Source: an uncultured Acetatifactor sp.
Lineage (GTDB): Bacteria; Bacillota; Clostridia; Lachnospirales; Lachnospiraceae
DNA length: 10,948 nt
Reading direction: 5' to 3'
NCBI GenBank assembly: GCA_934433135.1
Contig: CAKRZO010000043.1
Span: 1-10,948 of the forward strand
Shown piece after piece: positions 7,485 to 10,948 of the stretch. Position numbers and translations under genes: made by a program. Below the pieces are notes generated by a model. It saw only the letters and a program-made list of their open reading frames with translations, was not told the DNA's origin and did no database searches. How positions within the stretch are numbered: position 1 is the first letter of the stretch; every line of letters starts with the position of its first letter.

Positions 7485-8585
7485 TTATTTTTCTTTCCGG
7501 ATCTTCTCGAAGTATTCCATAACATGATCCCAGTCGTAGGACGTGATGGAATGATCCCCCCGTTTCATATGATAAGCAATATGTCCATCCTGAATCGGCA
7601 CTTCGAGCGGTGGCTTCTTCTCCGATGCTCCGAACCCTTTTACGCCGTACAGTTCAAAGGCTTCACTTGCCAGCTGGCAGCTCAGGTATTCGGCATTCGG
7701 ATCTGCCCATGTATCGATCTGAGAACTTGTCACATATACATAGCGGGGTGCTATCAGTGCGAGAAGCATATGCTGATCTACCGGAAGCATTTCTTCCTGC
7801 TCATTGTAATCTTTGAAATTCTCACAAAACCAGTCGGAAATATTGATCTCCTTGGCATGCTCTCCTTCTTTTCCACGAAGAATTGCCGCGCCCATACATC
7901 CCGAATTATTTGAAACCGCCAGTTTAAACCGCTGATCTGTCGCTGCCGCCCAAAGCGCCGTTTTTCCGCTCCTGGAATGACCGATCACCGCAACATTCTC
8001 CGCGTCCACATCCTTGTCTGTTTCCAAGTAGTCTAACACGCGGCTTGTTCCCCATGCCCACGCTGAGATCGTAGCCCACGAGTTACGCTGACGTCCCTTT
8101 GGTGTTTTTACTGCTGCAAACACTCCTTGCTTATAATCCTCGTACGATGTCCAATCATGATATATGTCTCTGGTAGGCATCACCGCAATGGCGTAACCGC
8201 GATCTGTTATATCCTTTATCGGCATCAGGCTGTCTTCGAATACAAGGTTGCCCTCTTTATTAATATAGGAATGGCTTTCCATATTCTCATGCAGAACCAG
8301 CACAAACGCCGGAAGCGCTTCTGTCTGCTCCAACGGAAGATACAGCGAAAAAGAAAACATAAAGTTATCAAAACTTACCCGAATATCCCTACGGCGCATT
8401 CCGTGAACAATTTTTTCATGCTTCTGCTCAAACTGTAGATTTGCAGGCCTTTCAATGTCGCGGACGCCATACACATATTCCTGAAACAGGTTCAGTATCT
8501 CCCTGCGTCGAAATCTCTCCCACTTTTGAATCGTGTCGATCTTTTCACCACTCAGCGAGGTTAATAATTCCGGTATCTTGCTCAT
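7485..8585 (-). CDS. CE15-like alpha/beta-hydrolase (glucuronoyl or acetyl esterase type), cytoplasmic
   Basis: This 366-residue serine hydrolase is the first gene of the operon. The nucleophile elbow GHSRSGKTA places Ser204 as in CE15 glucuronoyl esterases (G-x-S-R-x-G-K). His345 in 'KRGDHSITSYDW' is the likely catalytic His. 'SNNSGCMGAA' follows the nucleophile where many CE15 enzymes have an 'ESG' glutamate; here the position is Asn (about 227). The acid is therefore probably Asp291 or a neighbour in 'DTWADPNAE'. 'LPVDQHMLLALIAPRYVYV' is also typical of this group. There is no signal peptide, unlike most secreted CE15 enzymes, so it should act on imported sugar esters. Known members cleave 4-O-methylglucuronate esters of lignin-carbohydrate or, in some annotations, acetyl esters. 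The start is backed by a strong AAAGGAGG site six bases upstream. Confidence 0.85.
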   Translation of the reverse strand: MSKIPELLTSLSGEKIDTIQKWERFRRREILNLFQEYVYGVRDIERPANLQFEQKHEKIVHGMRRRDIRVSFDNFMFSFSLYLPLEQTEALPAFVLVLHENMESHSYINKEGNLVFEDSLMPIKDITDRGYAIAVMPTRDIYHDWTSYEDYKQGVFAAVKTPKGRQRNSWATISAWAWGTSRVLDYLETDKDVDAENVAVIGHSRSGKTALWAAATDQRFKLAVSNNSGCMGAAILRGKEGEHAKEINISDWFCENFKDYNEQEEMLPVDQHMLLALIAPRYVYVTSSQIDTWADPNAEYLSCQLASEAFELYGVKGFGASEKKPPLEVPIQDGHIAYHMKRGDHSITSYDWDHVMEYFEKIRKEK

Positions 8586-8590
8586 AACAG

Positions 8591-8597
8591 CCTCCTT
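8591..8597 (-). promoter_or_regulatory. Ribosome binding site of the first operon gene
   Basis: AAGGAGG on the minus strand, six bases before the ATG at 8585, fixes the start of the CE15-like esterase gene. Confidence 0.85.
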
Positions 8598-8611
8598 TTG
8601 TTCTACATTTT

Positions 8612-8638
8612 CTTATAGAATATCACTAATTATCACAA
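8612..8638 (-). promoter_or_regulatory. Possible promoter of the sugar operon
   Basis: On the minus strand TTGTGA (8638-8633) and TATAAG (8617-8612) are 15 bases apart, a short spacer, about 25 bases before the esterase ribosome site. The fit to a sigma-A promoter is only partial. Its position in an AT-rich gap before the first gene makes it the best candidate I see. Confidence 0.3.
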
Positions 8639-8657
8639 ATTAATATCTAATTATTAG
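8621..8657. promoter_or_regulatory. Operator-like repeats upstream of the esterase gene
   Basis: Two adjacent 10-bp copies of TATCACWAAT (8621-8630 and 8631-8640, one mismatch) lie one helical turn apart over the candidate -35 region. They are followed by the perfect 11-bp palindrome CTAATTATTAG (8647-8657). This is the kind of site a transcription factor binds, but AT-rich sequence yields such patterns by chance and no regulator gene is in the window. Confidence 0.3.
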
Positions 8658-8674
8658 CCTAAATATTGCAATTA

Positions 8675-8851
8675 TTAACCTTGTGATTTTCTATCTAACC
8701 GAATCATCGCGATAACTAATGACACTAACAGCATTCCATGCGTGATAATATTAACATACGCTAAAACAGCAAAATCGTAGATAATCCATAAACATGAATT
8801 TGCTGCCATGAACCTTCTGTACTTTGCACTGTCGGTTTGTATAATTGCCAT
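8675..8851 (-). pseudogene. C-terminal remnant resembling YgjV-family membrane protein
   Basis: This is a 58-codon open frame from ATG at 8851 to TAA at 8675. The product begins MAIIQTDSAKYRRFM and continues with two hydrophobic stretches around 'NSCLWIIYDF' and 'HGMLLVSLVIAMIRLDRK'. The pattern of a Trp-Ile helix, a short loop, then a helix ending in 'IxRxDRK' matches the C-terminal end of YgjV-type bacterial inner membrane proteins as I remember them. Full members are about three times longer. The frame is closed upstream by a TGA inside the adjoining palindromic element, and no N-terminal portion appears on the other side of the IS, so the gene was probably truncated by insertions. A standalone small membrane protein is the alternative; no good ribosome site precedes the ATG. 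Confidence 0.55.
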
Positions 8852-8974
8852 GATATGATGCCAGGGTCAAAACATAGCATTTTCTATGTGCGAATCTCTG
8901 CTTGTACCTTGCTACGAAAATAAAACTCGTAGCAAGGTTCTATTTTGGGGCTTTTGACCCCGGCATCATGTCAT
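8850..8974. repeat. Palindromic element with two internal hairpins (three-way junction)
   Basis: The arms 8850-8872 and 8952-8974 are reverse complements over 23 positions with two differences. Between them are a 6-bp hairpin (ACATAG 8872-8877 with CTATGT 8884-8889) and a perfect 12-bp hairpin (8906-8917 with 8927-8938, nine-base loop). The whole can fold into a long stem with two branches in DNA or RNA. It does not look like an intrinsic terminator, since no U-tract follows the long stem. It may be a non-autonomous mobile repeat or a structured RNA. Its right arm overlaps the left tip of the IS by a few bases. Confidence 0.75.
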
Positions 8975-8985
8975 TAACTTAAAAA
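8968..8985 (+). repeat. Left terminal inverted repeat of the IS
   Basis: ATGTCATTAACTTAAAAA matches the right end in 16 of 18 positions when the latter is reversed and complemented. It overlaps the last seven bases of the palindromic element. Confidence 0.75.
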
Positions 8986-9024
8986 TGAACTCAAGACATT
9001 CTTATTGTCGATGGGTTCATTTTT
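8981..9024 (-). terminator. Terminator-like hairpin inside the left IS end
   Basis: The arms 8981-8993 and 9012-9024 pair over 13 positions (one G-T wobble), with a further GACA/TGTC pairing inside. A-runs and T-runs flank the stem on both sides, so it could stop transcription in either direction. On the minus strand it would end the transposase transcript before it reaches the sugar operon. Confidence 0.6.
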
Positions 9025-9127
9025 TATGAGTTCTAAGAAATTTGATTTCCTTCATGTATAATGATTCTGGATTCATATACAATTTCTTTATCCGAAGGCG
9101 CACTTGCCCCCAATTCTATTCTTTGCT

Positions 9128-10510
9128 TCAAAAACAACGCTTATGCGTATTGGAATAATTTCCGGCCAGTTGTCCTTTTGTTCGTTTATAATGACGATTC
9201 GGCCGGATTGGTACAACATTTTTGCTGATTTCATCATATAACTGTTGCATTAGCTTTGCTTTCTGCTCCATATCAGATTCCAGAATTATATAGATAAGAT
9301 CACTTTTGAGCAATCCTATACTAATGGAACGATTGATTTGCATTATATGTTTATAATCCTGCTTCAAATGCTCCTGATTCCGTTCTTCAATATCACAAAT
9401 AATATCCTCCGCTAGATTGCTTACATATATAGTACTATAAATATCTTGCTCTAACAGCAGTGCTTTTGTACCTGTAAAGTTTTCTAATTGTAATCGGTCT
9501 TTCAAGGTTTCATAGGCAGTTTCTATCTGCCAACGCATATGGTATATTTCCCGAAAATCTTCATATGGAAACTGTTCTCTTGACAGATTTGTTGCAAGAA
9601 CTTCTGAATTTCCATTTTCAAGACGAACAGTAACTAATCGCAATGGAAATTCATCTCTGCACATAACGATAGATTCATTTTCAGTTCCCATATAATGATA
9701 ACGTCTGCTTTTTGTCAGTTTAATGGAGACATCTTCATCATCGGAAGCAAGTGACTGCTGTTCAGCTTTAAAATCACTTGTTTTAAGTCGGATTACAAAT
9801 TTAATTCCTTTATCGAGCATTCTTAAAAATGATGGGATTGATGGGTAGCTTCTATCCATAATAACAAAAAATGGATGCGTTTTACCTATTGTATCAATAA
9901 GTTTGTCAATTTGCTGTTCCGCAAGTTTCATTTCATCAAATTTGACTCTATTCAGATCACTTTCGATTATAAATCGATTCAAAACATCATACAGGCAGCC
10001 CAGACCAATCTGTGCCTGTGGTTTTGTTTCCTTTCTGCTCGCTGAACCAAAACGTTCGAGGTTTTCTGGTGTCGTTGGAATGTTGATATCTGAACCATCC
10101 ACCGCAAAAACAAGATGATCCTTATATAAATACGGCGTAATTTCAGGATCAGAATAAAAATTTTTGTTATGATTCTGATACAAAAACTTAATTACTTCAG
10201 GATTTAATTTCATACGTTGCTTCAAATATCCGGGTTGGGATATTTCTATTCCTGGATGAGTAATCTTCATATAATTTCGCAGCTCCAATTTAAGAGTTAG
10301 CCCTTTTCTATTAATCATCGAGTATATAAGATCTTCCGTGGGCATTTTTCTTCGTCTGATCAACACATTGGGAGTAGTACGACAAAGCTCCCCGAATGAT
10401 TCTGTTTTAATAGTCGACTGATCATTTAAGAATAATTCCTCGGATTTTCTCACTACAAACCGCCTGCGTTGATTAAGCGTCATAAACAAGACGAGGCTTT
10501 TTCTTGGCAT
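9128..10510 (-). CDS. IS4-family DDE transposase
   Basis: This 460-residue transposase cuts and rejoins the ends of its IS. The catalytic triad is visible: D138 in 'FAVDGSDINIP', D219 in 'VIMDRSYPS', and E330 within the IS4 hallmark Y323-x2-R326-x3-E330-x6-K337 ('YHMRWQIETAYETLK'). The C-terminal tail is basic. The length is normal for the IS231 subgroup. The ATG at 10510 overlaps the end of the 64-residue ORF by 38 bp in another frame. An alternative ATG at 10483 overlaps its stop by 11 bases and would give 'MTLNQRRRFVV'; neither has a good ribosome site, so translation is probably coupled to the upstream ORF. The coding sequence is clearly more AT-rich than the sugar operon, as expected for a recently arrived element. 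Confidence 0.92.
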   Translation of the reverse strand: MPRKSLVLFMTLNQRRRFVVRKSEELFLNDQSTIKTESFGELCRTTPNVLIRRRKMPTEDLIYSMINRKGLTLKLELRNYMKITHPGIEISQPGYLKQRMKLNPEVIKFLYQNHNKNFYSDPEITPYLYKDHLVFAVDGSDINIPTTPENLERFGSASRKETKPQAQIGLGCLYDVLNRFIIESDLNRVKFDEMKLAEQQIDKLIDTIGKTHPFFVIMDRSYPSIPSFLRMLDKGIKFVIRLKTSDFKAEQQSLASDDEDVSIKLTKSRRYHYMGTENESIVMCRDEFPLRLVTVRLENGNSEVLATNLSREQFPYEDFREIYHMRWQIETAYETLKDRLQLENFTGTKALLLEQDIYSTIYVSNLAEDIICDIEERNQEHLKQDYKHIMQINRSISIGLLKSDLIYIILESDMEQKAKLMQQLYDEISKNVVPIRPNRHYKRTKGQLAGNYSNTHKRCF

Positions 10511-10667
10511 AGGCTGCTTTCAAATAAGGGATCTGCTCCTCTGTAACAGAACCAAGATTTGCTTTGACAGTTTGCACAACCTTGCCATTAACACGTTTGT
10601 TTTCTACAAGGCTGGCATAATAGCGAGTTTCTCCATTATATCTTTTTGTAAGAATCTTTATAAACAT
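10473..10667 (-). CDS. 64-residue ORF at the 5' end of the IS, resembling a transposase N-terminus
   Basis: The protein starts MFIKILTKRYNGETRYYASL and contains 'VENKRVNGKVVQTVKANLG' and 'IPYLKAAYAKKKPRLVYD'. This resembles the beta-rich N-terminal segment of IS1634-type transposases as I remember it, yet the downstream transposase is an IS4/IS231 type. It has the best translation signals of the IS: GAGGTGGTGG directly before the ATG, and a promoter about 30 bases upstream. Joining the two frames would need a +1 shift; a -1 slip at its AAGAAAAAG run leads quickly to a stop. A separate small protein plus translational coupling is therefore more likely than programmed -1 frameshifting. Its role may be DNA binding or regulation; this is not established. 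Confidence 0.7.
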   Translation of the reverse strand: MFIKILTKRYNGETRYYASLVENKRVNGKVVQTVKANLGSVTEEQIPYLKAAYAKKKPRLVYDA

Positions 10668-10678
10668 GCCACCACCTC
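10668..10678 (-). promoter_or_regulatory. Ribosome binding site of the 64-residue ORF
   Basis: GAGGTGGTGG lies immediately before the ATG at 10667 and supports that start over others in the IS. Confidence 0.6.
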
Positions 10679-10695
10679 ATAACTTTCTCACTACA

Positions 10696-10724
10696 ATTAT
10701 ACAATACATACATCAAATTGTACA
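10696..10724 (-). promoter_or_regulatory. Promoter of the IS transposase genes
   Basis: On the minus strand TGTACA (10724-10719) and a perfect TATAAT (10701-10696) are separated by 17 bases. This is a good sigma-A type promoter about 30 bases before the first IS ORF. Confidence 0.65.
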
Positions 10725-10776
10725 AAAAAAAAGAAGAAATATGTGTATTTAATTCTCGCTACACATATTTCTTCTT
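10722..10776 (-). terminator. Strong hairpin with T-run inside the right IS end
   Basis: A perfect 16-bp stem (10731-10746 with 10761-10776, 14-base loop) is followed on the minus strand by a run of T. It has the form of an intrinsic terminator placed between the IS tip and the IS promoter. There it would block transcription entering from the tRNA side. It is known for other IS elements that structures near the ends limit transposase expression from outside promoters. Confidence 0.75.
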
Positions 10777-10789
10777 AAGTTAACGACAT
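10772..10789 (-). repeat. Right terminal inverted repeat of the IS
   Basis: Read inward on the minus strand it is ATGTCGTTAACTTAAGAA. Its inner bases overlap one arm of the hairpin at 10731-10776. Confidence 0.75.
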
Positions 10790-10835
10790 TGGGAAAAATC
10801 GGGCTTTTTTATGATCTTTTGATACAGAAGGGCAC

Positions 10836-10869
10836 AAAAAAAGACGAAAACCCGTAAAGTTCTCGTCTT
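10836..10869 (-). terminator. Intrinsic terminator of the tRNA-Val gene
   Basis: On the minus strand AAGACGAGAAC (10869-10859) pairs with GTTTTCGTCTT (10851-10841) around a short loop, followed by a run of seven T. It starts a few bases after the tRNA 3' end. Confidence 0.85.
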
Positions 10870-10875
10870 CTTAAA

Positions 10876-10948
10876 TGGGGCCTATAGGGCTCGAACCTAT
10901 GACCCTCTGCTTGTAAGGCAGATGCTCTCCCAGCTGAGCTAAGACCCC
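10876..10948 (-). tRNA. tRNA-Val, anticodon TAC
   Basis: This is a complete 73-base cloverleaf with its 5' end at the window edge. The acceptor pairs GGGGTCT with AGGCCCC (one G-T wobble). The D arm is GCTC/GAGC, and the anticodon arm is TCTGC/GCAGA with loop CTTACAA, giving anticodon TAC for valine GTA codons. The T arm is ATAGG/CCTAT with loop TTCGAGC. The discriminator base is A and CCA is not encoded. Its 3' end faces the IS and the accessory genes, the side on which integrating elements usually insert. Further tRNA genes may lie beyond the edge. Confidence 0.95.

Larger units (their letters stand above)
8968..10789 (-). mobile_element. IS4-family (IS231-like) insertion sequence, about 1.82 kb
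   Basis: The tips are near-matching inverted repeats. The left end from 8968 reads ATGTCATTAACTTAAAAA, and the right end read inward from 10789 is ATGTCGTTAACTTAAGAA, with two differences in 18. This resembles the IS231-type end (a CATG...CAACTTAAG pattern) as I recall it. Inside lie a promoter, a 64-residue ORF, a DDE transposase gene and a hairpin just within each end. I see no target-site duplication: the left flank ends CCCCGGCATC and the right flank starts TGGGAAAAAT. The element may have recombined, or inserted next to an older element. It looks intact, with a full catalytic motif set. Confidence 0.8.

Noticed and set aside
8946..8956. Possible attachment-site copy of the tRNA-Val 3' end (TGGGGC)
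   Set aside because: The match is only about six bases, far too short, and it lies inside the palindromic element.
10483..10515. Programmed -1 frameshift joining the 64-residue ORF to the transposase
   Set aside because: An AAGAAAAAG run exists, but the -1 frame meets a stop within a few codons. The transposase is in the +1 frame, so initiation at its own ATG by coupling is simpler.

Overview
The window looks like an accessory stretch of a Bacillota genome, most likely a gut-type member of Lachnospiraceae or a relative. The reasons are strong AGGAGG-type ribosome sites, moderate-to-low GC, a tRNA without encoded CCA, an IS4/IS231-type insertion sequence, and a sugar gene set rich in Gfo/Idh/MocA oxidoreductases. 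The taxonomic call is inference. Every gene I can support lies on the minus strand, so transcription runs from right to left.

Right edge (10948 to about 8680). A complete tRNA-Val(TAC) with its own terminator sits at the edge. Next comes an IS4-family element of about 1.8 kb (about 8968-10789). It carries a 64-residue ORF overlapping a DDE transposase gene, near-matching terminal inverted repeats, and a strong hairpin just inside each end. Abutting its left end is a 125-bp palindromic element that can fold into a long stem bearing two hairpins. Beyond that is a 58-codon remnant resembling the C-terminus of YgjV-family membrane proteins, too short to be found by ordinary ORF cut-offs. This zone looks like insertion scar tissue next to a tRNA gene.

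Centre (8585 to 2570). Six closely spaced genes probably form one operon. In order of transcription they are a CE15-like alpha/beta-hydrolase without a signal peptide, a Gfo/Idh/MocA oxidoreductase, a YitT-family membrane protein, a sugar phosphate isomerase/epimerase-type TIM barrel, and two more Gfo/Idh/MocA oxidoreductases. There is no glycoside hydrolase, kinase, classical sugar transporter or regulator in the window. The mix suggests intracellular processing of an esterified or otherwise modified sugar or glycoside by NAD(P)-dependent oxidation and isomerisation or elimination. It recalls the 3-keto-glycoside and C-glycoside (dgp-type) routes of gut bacteria, but the substrate cannot be read from the sequence.

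Left edge (2517 to 1). A gene for a large exported protein begins 52 bp after the last oxidoreductase and runs off the window. After a signal peptide it has tandem units of about 252 residues, each looking like a jelly-roll (LamG/ConA-like) domain with four cysteines. Two neighbouring repeat copies are identical over 763 bp of DNA, which points to recent duplication or gene conversion. A working picture is a surface glycan-binding protein coupled to a cytoplasmic redox-type sugar pathway. The pairing is inference from position.
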